From Acinetobacter sp. WU_MDCI_Axc73 (lineage in GTDB: Bacteria; Pseudomonadota; Gammaproteobacteria; Pseudomonadales; Moraxellaceae), in NCBI RefSeq assembly GCF_025562455.1, contig NZ_JAHPRO010000016.1:1-64000 (forward strand): a stretch of 64,000 nucleotides of DNA, given 5' to 3'. Position 1 is the stretch's first letter. The number at the start of each line of letters is the position of its first letter. The notes below the pieces were generated by a model, which saw only the letters and a program-made list of their open reading frames with translations, was not told the DNA's origin and ran no database searches. A program made the position numbers and the translations under genes. Positions 48,357 through 60,074 of this stretch are shown piece after piece.

Positions 48357-49277
48357 TTAACCACGTGGATGATGCTGAGCGTGCAGTTGTTGCATACGAA
48401 CCTGAGCAACATGGGTATAAATTTGAGTTGTCGATAAATCACTGTGTCCAAGAAGCATTTGCACTACACGTAAGTCAGCGCCATGATTAAGTAAATGGGT
48501 GGCAAAGGCATGACGTAGGGTATGTGGGGATAAATCGGCTTGAATATTAGACTGTAAGGCATAACGCTTAATCGCATACCAAAAATTTTGTCGGCTCATA
48601 ATTCCGCCATGTTGAGTAAGAAATAAATAGTCGCTACTACTTTTATATAACTCAGGACGCGATTGTTCCAGATAACGCTCAATCCAATCTGTAGCAAACT
48701 GCCCCATCGGAACTAAACGCTCTTTATTGCCTTTACCTGTAATGCGTAAATAGCCCTGTTTTAAATTAATTAAATCGAGCCTTAGATTTAAGAGTTCGGT
48801 AACACGTAAGCCACAGGCATATAAAACCTCTAACATAGCGCGGTCACGAAGCCCTAAAGTCGTTTCGGTATTTGGTGCTTGTATCAGCGCTTCGACATCC
48901 TGTTCAGATAGGTCTTTAGGCAAAGCGCGTCCCAATTTAGGACTTTTATGATTTGCCATTGGATTATCTGTACGTAATTTTTGCTCACGTAAAAATTTAT
49001 AAAATTGACGTAATGCAGATAGACAGCGCGCAATAGAACGTGGGCTTTTACCGAGTTTGGTCAATTCAATCATAACATCCGAGACATCATGGCTTGACCA
49101 GTTGGTTAAATTAACAGCAGATAAACTACCGCACTGGATTAAATCACTCAAATAAGCATTACGCGTATGCGGGCTGACACTCTGAGCGACCAGATAATCA
49201 CGAAAACCCTGTAAAAAACTAAATTGTTCAGGGATATTTACAGCCGCTGGGATACGAGGTTTTTTGCTGATGTTCAT
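48357..49277 (-). CDS. xerD: Site-specific tyrosine recombinase XerD
   Basis: A 306-residue recombinase. The N-terminal SAM-like domain is at about residues 20-105. The catalytic residues R-H-R-H-Y are visible in ACGLRVTELL, SPHTLRHAFATHLLNHGADLR, LLGHSDLSTTQIYTHV. XerD with XerC resolves chromosome dimers at dif. The neighbours dsbC-hom-thrC mark it as XerD rather than XerC. It is divergent from feoA. Confidence 0.93.
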   Translation of the reverse strand: MNISKKPRIPAAVNIPEQFSFLQGFRDYLVAQSVSPHTRNAYLSDLIQCGSLSAVNLTNWSSHDVSDVMIELTKLGKSPRSIARCLSALRQFYKFLREQKLRTDNPMANHKSPKLGRALPKDLSEQDVEALIQAPNTETTLGLRDRAMLEVLYACGLRVTELLNLRLDLINLKQGYLRITGKGNKERLVPMGQFATDWIERYLEQSRPELYKSSSDYLFLTQHGGIMSRQNFWYAIKRYALQSNIQADLSPHTLRHAFATHLLNHGADLRVVQMLLGHSDLSTTQIYTHVAQVRMQQLHAQHHPRG

Positions 49278-49368
49278 CTTTTTATCTCTTGCATGATCAG
49301 CACTTTAGGTGAAAAGTCACGCGCTGTCGAGCCTTTATCAGGGATGAGAATTGTAATTCTTCCTTATA

Positions 49369-49397
49369 TGTTAATTATTCTCATTTGACGTTATACT
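49369..49397 (+). promoter_or_regulatory. Fur box and promoter of the feo operon
   Basis: TGTTAATTATTCTCA (49369-49383) matches the 7-1-7 Fur motif TGATAATNATTATCA at 13 of 15 positions by eye. TATACT (49392-49397) is a good -10 box; with 17-bp spacing the -35 region falls inside the Fur box, ideal for repression. A second, weaker AT palindrome (GAATTGTAATTC) lies at 49348-49359. Confidence 0.65.
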
Positions 49398-49424
49398 ATA
49401 TAAAAGAGTTCAGGATCAGATGCG

Positions 49425-49691
49425 GTGCGTTTATCAGAGTTAAAAGTTAAGCAATCTGCCATCATCACCAAGGTCAATCGTACCGTAGATGGCAATGCAG
49501 ATCAGCAAGACCTTGTCGCAAGTCGCTTGGAAACACTTGGTTTTGTTGTGGGTGAGAAAGTTGAAGTCATCACCAAAGGTATATTTGGAGGAGATCCGAT
49601 CCTTGTTCAATTAGGTTTTACTCGCTTTGCATTACGTAAAATTGAAGCTGAAAAGATTGAAATTAGCCTGCATGATGGAGTTTCAGCATGA
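49425..49691 (+). CDS. feoA: Ferrous iron transport protein A
   Basis: An 88-residue SH3-like FeoA protein with the family core LETLGFVVGEKVEVITKG...GDPILVQL...FALRK. It modulates FeoB. The start is the GTG at 49425 with CAGGA 9 bases upstream; a nearby ATG is out of frame. It is coupled to feoB by an ATGA overlap. Confidence 0.92.
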   Translation: MRLSELKVKQSAIITKVNRTVDGNADQQDLVASRLETLGFVVGEKVEVITKGIFGGDPILVQLGFTRFALRKIEAEKIEISLHDGVSA

Positions 49692-51544
49692 GTGAAGTGC
49701 TTCGTATCGCGCTTGTTGGAAATCCAAACTGTGGTAAAACATCTCTGTTTAATCAACTGACTGGGACTCGTCAAAAAGTAGCGAACTATGCTGGTGTGAC
49801 AGTTGAACGCAAAATTGGCTTTTTTGAATTACCTTCAAAAAGAACGGTACGGGTATTGGATTTACCTGGTACCTATAGTTTGAATGCCAATAGTCCTGAT
49901 GAGGTTATTACCCGTGATGTCTGCATGGGTAAAATCGATGGTGAAGAGCAGCAGAATGCATTTTTATGTGTGGTCGATGCAACCAACTTAAAACTTCATT
50001 TGGGTTTAGTGCTTGAAGTTTTGGAACTTGGTCGTCCAGTGCTCGTCGTACTGAACATGATGGATGAAGCACGTCGCCGTGGGATTCAAATTAATGCTCA
50101 AAAACTTTCTGAGCGTTTGGGTGTTCCTGTCGTTGAAACTGTGGCTGTGCGAAATGCAGGGGTTGAAACCCTCAAAACTGCCCTAGACCAAAATAAATTT
50201 AGCGTACCACTGACTGAATTAAGTGGGCTTAAGGGTAGCCACCACCAGAAAATTGAAACCATTCTGAACGATGTCGTACAGTATGTTGATCAGGAAGATA
50301 AGCGTTCTGATTTTCTGGATAAAATCTTTTTACATCCCGTTTTAGGCTTATTAAGTCTTGCGATTTTGATGTTTGTGGTCTTTCAGGCGGTATTTGCTTG
50401 GGCAGCGCCGTTTATGGATGGCATTGAAGCTTTCTTTGGATGGTTAGGCGAAATTATTGGCGGTTTTATCACCCAGCCATTGCTGCATAGTTTGGTTGTA
50501 GATGGAATTATTGCAGGCGCAGGTGCTGTGGCTGTATTTCTGCCACAGATTTTGATTTTGTTCTTTTTTATTTTGGTTTTGGAAGAATCGGGTTACTTGC
50601 CACGTGCGGCTTTTCTACTTGATAAACTGATGTTTAAAGCAGGCTTGAGTGGTCGGGCTTTTATTCCGCTATTGTCCAGTTTTGCCTGTGCTATTCCTGG
50701 CATTATGGCGACTCGTAGTATTAGTGATCCGCGTGATCGTTTTACCACGATTATGGTTGCGCCTTTGATGACTTGTTCAGCACGTTTGCCTGTTTATGCT
50801 TTATTAATTGGAGCATTTATACCAAGTCAAACAGTGTGGGGGATTTTCAATCTGCAAGGATTGGTGCTTTTTGCTCTATATATGGCGGGAATTTTAAGCG
50901 CATTACTGGTTTCATTTGTAATGAAATTCTTTCAAAAAGATAAATCACAACATGCTTTGTTGATGGAATTGCCGAGTTATCGTTTTCCAAACTGGAAAAG
51001 TGTGGGGATTGGATTGCTCGATCGCGCCAAAATTTTCTTGAAGCGTGTCGGCGGTATTATCTTTGCTCTTTCAATTCTGTTGTGGTTTTTGTGTACTTTT
51101 CCGCAACCGCCAGAGGGCGCGACTCTACCTGACATTGACTATAGTTTCGCAGGGATGTTAGGTCACCTGATTCAACCAATTTTTGCGCCCATTGGTTTTA
51201 GCTGGCAAATCTGTATTGCTTTAATTCCTGCCATGGCAGCACGTGAAGTGGTCGTTGCTGCTCTTGGAACGGTCTACGCTTTATCTGCAACTGGTGGAGA
51301 TGATGCCGTAGCACAAAGCCTGACTCAGTTGATCAGTGCGCCAAATACAGGTTGGTCATTAGCGACTGGTTTATCTTTATTGGTTTGGTTTATCTATGCA
51401 CCTCATTGCTTGGCGACACTTGCAACTGTACGTCGTGAAACTGGTTCATGGAAAAATGTGGCAGTTATGACGGCATATCTGTTTGGATTGGCCTATTTAA
51501 TGTCATTCATCACTTATCAAGTGGCATCTCGTATTTTTGTCTAG
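49688..51544 (+). CDS. feoB: Ferrous iron transporter FeoB
   Basis: A 618-residue protein. The N-terminal G domain has G1 GNPNCGKTSLF (11-21), G3 DLPGTYSL and G4 NMMD, followed by a helical GDI-like region. Two gate domains follow, with conserved Cys segments SSFACAIPGIMATR and PLMTCSARLPVYALL, and a C-terminal helix bundle. It imports Fe(II) across the inner membrane. It is shorter than E. coli FeoB (773 residues). A Fur-like site precedes the operon. Confidence 0.96.
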   Translation: MSEVLRIALVGNPNCGKTSLFNQLTGTRQKVANYAGVTVERKIGFFELPSKRTVRVLDLPGTYSLNANSPDEVITRDVCMGKIDGEEQQNAFLCVVDATNLKLHLGLVLEVLELGRPVLVVLNMMDEARRRGIQINAQKLSERLGVPVVETVAVRNAGVETLKTALDQNKFSVPLTELSGLKGSHHQKIETILNDVVQYVDQEDKRSDFLDKIFLHPVLGLLSLAILMFVVFQAVFAWAAPFMDGIEAFFGWLGEIIGGFITQPLLHSLVVDGIIAGAGAVAVFLPQILILFFFILVLEESGYLPRAAFLLDKLMFKAGLSGRAFIPLLSSFACAIPGIMATRSISDPRDRFTTIMVAPLMTCSARLPVYALLIGAFIPSQTVWGIFNLQGLVLFALYMAGILSALLVSFVMKFFQKDKSQHALLMELPSYRFPNWKSVGIGLLDRAKIFLKRVGGIIFALSILLWFLCTFPQPPEGATLPDIDYSFAGMLGHLIQPIFAPIGFSWQICIALIPAMAAREVVVAALGTVYALSATGGDDAVAQSLTQLISAPNTGWSLATGLSLLVWFIYAPHCLATLATVRRETGSWKNVAVMTAYLFGLAYLMSFITYQVASRIFV

Positions 51545-51574
51545 GCTTTTTAAAAAAGCTTATGGAGGCTGAAA

Positions 51575-51826
51575 ATGATTGAATATCTAATTATTGCGGT
51601 ATTGGTTGTTTGGAGTGCGATTGTTGTATTCAAGAAAGTATTTCCCAAAAGTGCAAATAGTGTATTTGCGTCATTTTCAGACTTTTGTGAGCGACAGGGT
51701 TGGCATACATTGGCAAAATGGCTAAAACCTAAAATGTCAGTGGGTTGTGCAGGAGGATGTGGCTGTTCTTCAGATGACAAGCCAATCGTCAAAAATGCTG
51801 AAGTAAAGCCTGTCAAATGGCATTGA
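51575..51826 (+). CDS. FeoB-associated Cys-rich small membrane protein
   Basis: An 83-residue protein with one N-terminal membrane segment (about residues 3-20), a basic amphipathic stretch and a cysteine-rich CAGGCGCSSDD near the C-terminus. It follows feoB by 30 bases, with GGAGG upstream of its ATG. It occupies the place of FeoC but has no winged helix, so it is the Cys-rich FeoB-associated type (DUF6587-like). It could bind metal at the FeoB exit; this is inference. Confidence 0.75.
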   Translation: MIEYLIIAVLVVWSAIVVFKKVFPKSANSVFASFSDFCERQGWHTLAKWLKPKMSVGCAGGCGCSSDDKPIVKNAEVKPVKWH

Positions 51827-51848
51827 ATTTATTAATCTCTCTTTGTCT

Positions 51849-51876
51849 AAAAAGCCATCAATTCGATGGCTTTTTT
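51849..51876 (+). terminator. Terminator of the feo operon
   Basis: AAAAAGCCATC (51849-51859) and GATGGCTTTTTT (51865-51876) with a 5-base loop, 23 bases after the stop. Confidence 0.9.
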
Positions 51877-51904
51877 ACGCGCTGACACAAAAAATGATGA
51901 ATAA

Positions 51905-53332
<1,428 letters not shown>

Positions 53333-53358
53333 TCAGAACAAGAAATAAGGAAGATGCG

Positions 53359-54555
53359 ATGGCTGGCTTTGCTCAGACAACCATAACCAAACTTAATCAG
53401 CTCTATGAACGCTGGATCCCTAAATTTCCTGAGGAAATAACGGCTAGAAATTTGCTGATTTTCTGTGTGGTGTGTTTATTGTGCATTGGTTCGGTCATGG
53501 TGGCTTCTGCTTCCATGCCCTATGCCGAATATATGCATGAAAATCCATTTCATTATGTAGTGCGCCATGCGATTTCGATTGCCAGTGCAGCAGTCATTGC
53601 TTATCTGGTCTATAAGGTGCCACTTAATCTGTGGTTTAGAAACACTTTTCCATTGTGGTTGATTACTATTGTTTTATTGTTGGCCGTATTGGTGATTGGT
53701 ACCGAAGTGAATGGTTCCAAGCGTTGGATTCGATTGGCTGGTTTTACTTTGCAGCCGACTGAAGTGGCGAAAGTGATGATGGCAATTTTTACCGCTGATT
53801 ATGTGGTACGCCGTGCCAAAGAAGTTCGTACCCATTGGAAAGGTTTAGTTCGCTTGAGTGGAATTATGGCGATTACCGTCGGTTTGATTATTGCCGAGCC
53901 AGATTTGGGCGCGACCGTGGTAATAGTTCTGATGATGGTTGGCATTTTCTTTTTGGCAGGGGCGCCACCGACTCAGTTTGCCATTATGCTTGGTGCGGTA
54001 TTGATGGGAATAGGTTTCCTGATTGTATTTGAGCCATATCGAATGGCACGTGCACTTTCTTTCACCAATCCGTGGGCAGATCCCTTAGGAACAGGTTATC
54101 AATTGTCAAATGCCTTGATGGCTTTTGGGCGTGGTGAATGGTTTGGAACAGGTCTGGGGCATAGTGTCCAAAAGCTCTCATATTTACCTGAAGCGCATAC
54201 AGATTTTATGCTGGCGGTATTAGGAGAAGAGTTTGGATTTGTGGGAATTTCACTGGTCTTAATTCTATCTTTTGGTATGTTGGCATGCTGTATCAAGATT
54301 GGACATCGTGCACTAAAACATAATTTTTTGCGCGCAGGTTATCTGGCATATGGTATCAGTATTATTTTCCTGCTTCAGATTTTGGTAAATGCAGGCATGA
54401 ATATGGGTTTAATGCCAACCAAAGGATTGACACTACCTTTTATTAGTTATGGAGGAACATCGCTGATGATGTGTGCCGCCATGATCAGTTTGGTGCTTAA
54501 AATTGATTCGTCTACACAGCAAGTTAATCCAAACCGTGAAGAATCCAACTTCTAA
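53359..54555 (+). CDS. ftsW: Lipid II polymerase / divisome protein FtsW
   Basis: A 398-residue SEDS protein with about 10 membrane helices. Signatures are GSKRWIRLAGFTLQPTEVAK, IAEPDLGATVVI and the C-terminal GLMPTKGLTLPFISYGGTSL. It polymerises septal glycan with FtsI. The start at 53359 has AAGGAAG 5 bases upstream; the in-frame extension to 53311 lies inside murD. It is cotranscribed with murD and followed by a terminator. Confidence 0.94.
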   Translation: MAGFAQTTITKLNQLYERWIPKFPEEITARNLLIFCVVCLLCIGSVMVASASMPYAEYMHENPFHYVVRHAISIASAAVIAYLVYKVPLNLWFRNTFPLWLITIVLLLAVLVIGTEVNGSKRWIRLAGFTLQPTEVAKVMMAIFTADYVVRRAKEVRTHWKGLVRLSGIMAITVGLIIAEPDLGATVVIVLMMVGIFFLAGAPPTQFAIMLGAVLMGIGFLIVFEPYRMARALSFTNPWADPLGTGYQLSNALMAFGRGEWFGTGLGHSVQKLSYLPEAHTDFMLAVLGEEFGFVGISLVLILSFGMLACCIKIGHRALKHNFLRAGYLAYGISIIFLLQILVNAGMNMGLMPTKGLTLPFISYGGTSLMMCAAMISLVLKIDSSTQQVNPNREESNF

Positions 54556-54587
54556 TCGTGTTAAAAAAATTGATGCTTGATGTGTAG

Positions 54588-54613
54588 AAACCCAGATGAA
54601 AATCTGGGTTTTT
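54588..54613. terminator. Terminator, ftsW / gluQ
   Basis: AAACCCAGAT (54588-54597) and ATCTGGGTTTTT (54602-54613) form a 10-bp perfect stem with a GAAA loop. It serves ftsW and possibly the convergent gluQ. Confidence 0.88.
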
Positions 54614-54618
54614 ATGGA

Positions 54619-55563
54619 TTATAGGAAGGTACCGATCAGTTCAGTTTGATGTGGAATCTGGTGAGTATTCCATTGAGTAACTGCTTGTTTAAGCATATTA
54701 GAGGCTGTATCAAGTTCAACAGGTGCTTGATGTAATGCTTCAATCACCTGAGCGAGTAACAATGGTGCCTGTTTTAGATCAAGTGCTTGTGCCAGATTTT
54801 GTTTGGAAAGCTTTTGCCCATGAGCGTTCATGGCCAATGGTAGATGCATATAACTTAAACGTGGATAACCGAGCACCTGACCTAACCAGATTTGTCGCTG
54901 AGTATTATCGAGTAAATCTGCGCCTCGAACGACGTGGGTGATGCCTTGCAAATAATCATCCACGACCACAGCCAATTGATAATTAATAATGCCATCACGA
55001 CGTTTTAGCACAAAATCGCCTAAATCGTGCTGGAGATTACTACAATGACGACCTTGCAAACGATCATTAAAACAGATGCACTCATCGCTGACCTTTACCC
55101 GAATTGCCTGATTGTTAAAATCCAGAGCAAGATTGCGACATGTGCCTTGATAAATAGCATTTGAACCCAGCATTTTTCGGGTGCATTGGCAGGCATAAAC
55201 CAAATTTTTCTGTTTGAGTTGTTCAATTACGTCTTCATAAATAGATAAACGTTGACGCTGAAAAATAATCTCGTCATCTGGCTCAAAACCAAAGGCATCA
55301 AGACTATTTAAAATATGTGTTTCACTGTCAGGATAAATGCGAGGAATATCGGTGTCTTCAATGCGAACAAACCATTTTCCCTGTTGTGATTTGGCATCAC
55401 AATAACTGGCGACGGCGGTAATCAGTGAACCAAAATGTAGAGGACCTGTTGGAGAGGGTGCAAAGCGACCAGTGTAGTGGCTAGGCGAAACATGACCATC
55501 GAGGCTATTTCGCTGTAGCACAAAAGCCGAGCATTGCTCGGCTGTGTCATCATTCACGGTCAT
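54619..55563 (-). CDS. gluQ: Glutamyl-Q tRNA(Asp) synthetase
   Basis: A 314-residue truncated class I synthetase. HIGH motif region RFAPSPTGPLHFGSL, zinc-site cysteines in YACQCTRKM with a later TCR, and a KMSKS-like KLSKQN. It lacks an anticodon-binding domain. It attaches glutamate to queuosine of tRNA-Asp. It lies 2 bases downstream of dksA, the conserved dksA-gluQ pair. The N-terminal ~28 residues before the conserved core are longer than usual, so an internal start is possible. Confidence 0.9.
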   Translation of the reverse strand: MTVNDDTAEQCSAFVLQRNSLDGHVSPSHYTGRFAPSPTGPLHFGSLITAVASYCDAKSQQGKWFVRIEDTDIPRIYPDSETHILNSLDAFGFEPDDEIIFQRQRLSIYEDVIEQLKQKNLVYACQCTRKMLGSNAIYQGTCRNLALDFNNQAIRVKVSDECICFNDRLQGRHCSNLQHDLGDFVLKRRDGIINYQLAVVVDDYLQGITHVVRGADLLDNTQRQIWLGQVLGYPRLSYMHLPLAMNAHGQKLSKQNLAQALDLKQAPLLLAQVIEALHQAPVELDTASNMLKQAVTQWNTHQIPHQTELIGTFL

Positions 55564-55565
55564 GG

Positions 55566-56099
55566 TTAGCCGTTATTTTGCTTCTCTTTGATTTCAGCAA
55601 GTGTTTTGCAGTCAATACATTGAGTCGCGGTTGGGCGAGCTTCAAGACGACGCAAACCAATTTCAATACCACAAGTTTCGCAGTAACCATAATCGCCTGA
55701 CTTGATGTCTTCTAGCGATTGTTCGATCTTACGAATCAGTTTACGTTCACGGTCACGGGTACGCAGTTCAATTGCGAACTCTTCTTCTTGTGTGGCACGG
55801 TCATTGACATCTGGTAAGGCGGTAGATTCGTCCTGCATAGTGTTGAGGGTACGATCTACTTCAGACATCAATTCTGCTTTCCATGCCTGAAGAATTTTAC
55901 GGAAGTGCTCAAGTTGCCCATCCGACATGTATTCTTCGTTTTTCTTTGGTTGATAAGGTTCAATACCAAATAAACTTGCAGTGGTGCCCCCTTCAGCAGC
56001 CTTTGGCTTTGCTTTACGAGGACGTTTTACTACAGTTTTATCACCGTCTAAAACATCGGTGTTTTCGTCCAAGACCTGGTTTTGGTTGTCATTCGCCAT
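55566..56099 (-). CDS. dksA: RNA polymerase-binding transcription factor DksA
   Basis: A 177-residue protein. It has a ~55-residue basic, disordered N-terminus, longer than in E. coli. The coiled coil carries the acidic tip PDVNDRATQEEE with the two key aspartates. A C-terminal zinc finger (CETC, CIDC) follows. With ppGpp it retunes transcription at stable RNA and amino acid promoters. The start at 56099 has GAGGAA 8 bases upstream; an ATG at 56108 abuts that site. Confidence 0.93.
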   Translation of the reverse strand: MANDNQNQVLDENTDVLDGDKTVVKRPRKAKPKAAEGGTTASLFGIEPYQPKKNEEYMSDGQLEHFRKILQAWKAELMSEVDRTLNTMQDESTALPDVNDRATQEEEFAIELRTRDRERKLIRKIEQSLEDIKSGDYGYCETCGIEIGLRRLEARPTATQCIDCKTLAEIKEKQNNG

Positions 56100-56310
56100 A
56101 TAGGGCATTCCTCATCATACACGTACTATCTATACGCAAAAAATATGGTGGTATGCAAGTGTTTTTTATTTCATCCCGTCGGCGTATTTTCGATCGGGGT
56201 CGTCATCATATAGATTTTTTTTGCAAGATGATAGTCATCTGTGACGGCTTTTCGTTGCAAAGCTTTTCTACAGAGTGAAGAACATAATGCAAAACGGAAA
56301 AAATAGAAAG

Positions 56311-57123
56311 TTAGTAGCCTGATATTTCTGTATTTATAAGTTGGTTGATGTGCTCCAGACGTTGCACCACAGTTTCAAATGTTCCGTTTGTTTTAAGTTT
56401 CAGGACACGGTAGCCGGGTGCAACTGCATCGAGCGTAAAATGTTCGCTACACGGTTTGAATTGCACACTGGTAGATGGGGTAGATAAGCATTCAATATGT
56501 TGCCAGAAATTGCTCGAATTCTGATGTACATGACCATACAAAATCGCTTTTACTTGCTTAAAGCGTTCCAGCAAATTAAATACAGCCTGACTATTTTTAA
56601 GTTTGTGCTGATCGATCCATTGGGAGTGCATTTCAAATGGATGATGATGGCAAGCTAAAATAGTTGGATGAGCTTGATGTTTTTCCAGTAAGTCAGTCAA
56701 TTGTTCAAGTTGATATGTAGAAATAAAACCATCGACTCGGTTATTGACCGCACTATTTAGTAAAATAATACGCCAGTCGCCTAATTCGATTAAAACAGGC
56801 TGTTGAGGATTTTCTTGATGAAAAGGAAAGAGTTTTTCATCGTCATGATTTCCTGCGGTATGGAAAAAAGGAATCCCCAGCTGCTGCATAAAATGCAGAT
56901 AGCGTTGGTAGGTTTTAGGTCTTGGTTCTTGTGCCAAATCACCCGTATGAATAATGGCATCAGCTTGCGGATAATGTTGTTGAATGTGAGTCACCACTTC
57001 ATGAAAACTTTGTTCAGGATTCATACCAACAAACTCGTGCTCAGGTTGTTCGAGCAAATGCGTATCCGTGATTTGGATCAGGACATATTCTTGAGCTGAA
57101 GTTGGCACAACCTGAAAACTCAC
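56311..57123 (-). CDS. cpdA: 3',5'-cyclic-AMP phosphodiesterase (metallophosphoesterase)
   Basis: A 270-residue class III phosphodiesterase. Metal-binding motifs in order are QITDTHL, IIHTGDLAQE, AGNHDD, LACHHHPFEM and LYGHVHQN. The sequence and its pairing with nudF match CpdA, which degrades cAMP. It starts 3 bases after the nudF stop. Confidence 0.9.
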   Translation of the reverse strand: MSFQVVPTSAQEYVLIQITDTHLLEQPEHEFVGMNPEQSFHEVVTHIQQHYPQADAIIHTGDLAQEPRPKTYQRYLHFMQQLGIPFFHTAGNHDDEKLFPFHQENPQQPVLIELGDWRIILLNSAVNNRVDGFISTYQLEQLTDLLEKHQAHPTILACHHHPFEMHSQWIDQHKLKNSQAVFNLLERFKQVKAILYGHVHQNSSNFWQHIECLSTPSTSVQFKPCSEHFTLDAVAPGYRVLKLKTNGTFETVVQRLEHINQLINTEISGY

Positions 57124-57126
57124 GGA

Positions 57127-57753
57127 TTACCCCTCGGTATTTTTTGTCATTTTAATTTTTTGATTCAACCATTGTAAGGCCATAATCACAGGCGCATTCT
57201 TGAGACGACCATGAGCAAAAAGTGGCTGTAACTGGTGATAGTCAAAAATATGCAATTGAATATTTTCGCCCTCATCCGCAAGACCATGTACACCACCATG
57301 CTCTGGTAAGTCTGTCTCAGCAGCATAAAGATGAAAAATCTCAGAACATGCGCCAGCCGATGGATAGAAGCTAAATAAATGCTTAAGTTCATCAACCTGA
57401 CAACCAGACTCTTCAAGGCTTTCACGGCGTATGCAGGTTTCAGGGGATTCATCACCATCCAAAACTCCAGCAATGATTTCAAGTTGCCATGGAGAGTCTG
57501 GATCATCGATTGCACCGACTCGAAATTGCTCAATCAAGGCAAATCGTTGTTGTGCATCATTATAAAGCAGAACGCCTGCGGCTGTCTTGCGCTGGACTAA
57601 TTCTCTTTGAATTGGAGGGATAAATTCATTTTGATTAAACATACGGTGTTGCAGGCTGACTTTTTCAACCTGTACAAATCCACGGAACACATATTCACGT
57701 GAATGAATTTTTACATCTTGCTGAGAAAAAGTAGCGTGTTCAACGATGTTCAT
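57127..57753 (-). CDS. nudF: ADP-ribose diphosphatase (NUDIX)
   Basis: A 208-residue NUDIX hydrolase. The Nudix box is visible as GVLDGDESPETCIRRESLEESG (about residues 95-116), and the N-terminal domain-swapped sheet is typical of ADP-ribose pyrophosphatases. It hydrolyses ADP-ribose to AMP and ribose 5-phosphate. It is cotranscribed with cpdA, 77 bases after thiC. Confidence 0.92.
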   Translation of the reverse strand: MNIVEHATFSQQDVKIHSREYVFRGFVQVEKVSLQHRMFNQNEFIPPIQRELVQRKTAAGVLLYNDAQQRFALIEQFRVGAIDDPDSPWQLEIIAGVLDGDESPETCIRRESLEESGCQVDELKHLFSFYPSAGACSEIFHLYAAETDLPEHGGVHGLADEGENIQLHIFDYHQLQPLFAHGRLKNAPVIMALQWLNQKIKMTKNTEG

Positions 57754-57830
57754 ATATCAAAATCAGGATGAAATACAAGTATTTCATCCTAACCGAGATC
57801 AAATTAAACACAAAAGCTTTTTTGGTCACT

Positions 57831-59771
<1,941 letters not shown>

Positions 59772-59846
59772 TTACGAATCAAGCAACCAAAAAACGGAAA
59801 TCAACTTATCGACACAGATCAATAAAATATAAAGGTTTTTTAGATG

Positions 59847-59961
59847 GCTTGATTCCTACGCAGGTCTTAACCTGATCAGGTTCAACGGTACTTGGGATCA
59901 AATCTAGTTAAAACGTAGATTTACCCAATCTCAGCGAGTGATTACTCGCGCTCCGTCAAGC
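59847..59961 (-). promoter_or_regulatory. TPP riboswitch (THI element) controlling thiC
   Basis: Read on the minus strand, P1 is GCTTGA...TCAAGC, followed by CTGAGATTGGG, a variable P3 extension (AAATCTA/TAGATTT), CCC, then the conserved ACCGTTGAACCTGATC and TGCG-AGGAA parts. Downstream, a CCUUU (59831-59835) can pair with AAAGG of the thiC ribosome site, so control may be at translation initiation. Confidence 0.93.
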
Positions 59962-60074
59962 ATGCTTAAATACTAACATGGATTGACTACAATTCCGCAC
60001 ACCCTACTGATTGTATTTTTAGCTCGTTTTTCTTAGTCTTAGTGGGCAACTTTTTCAGGATTGATATACGCTTC

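Noticed and set aside
48357..49277. Tyrosine recombinase as an integrase of a mobile element
   Set aside because: Length, motifs and the dsbC-hom-thrC context identify it as XerD; no attachment site or cargo genes are seen.
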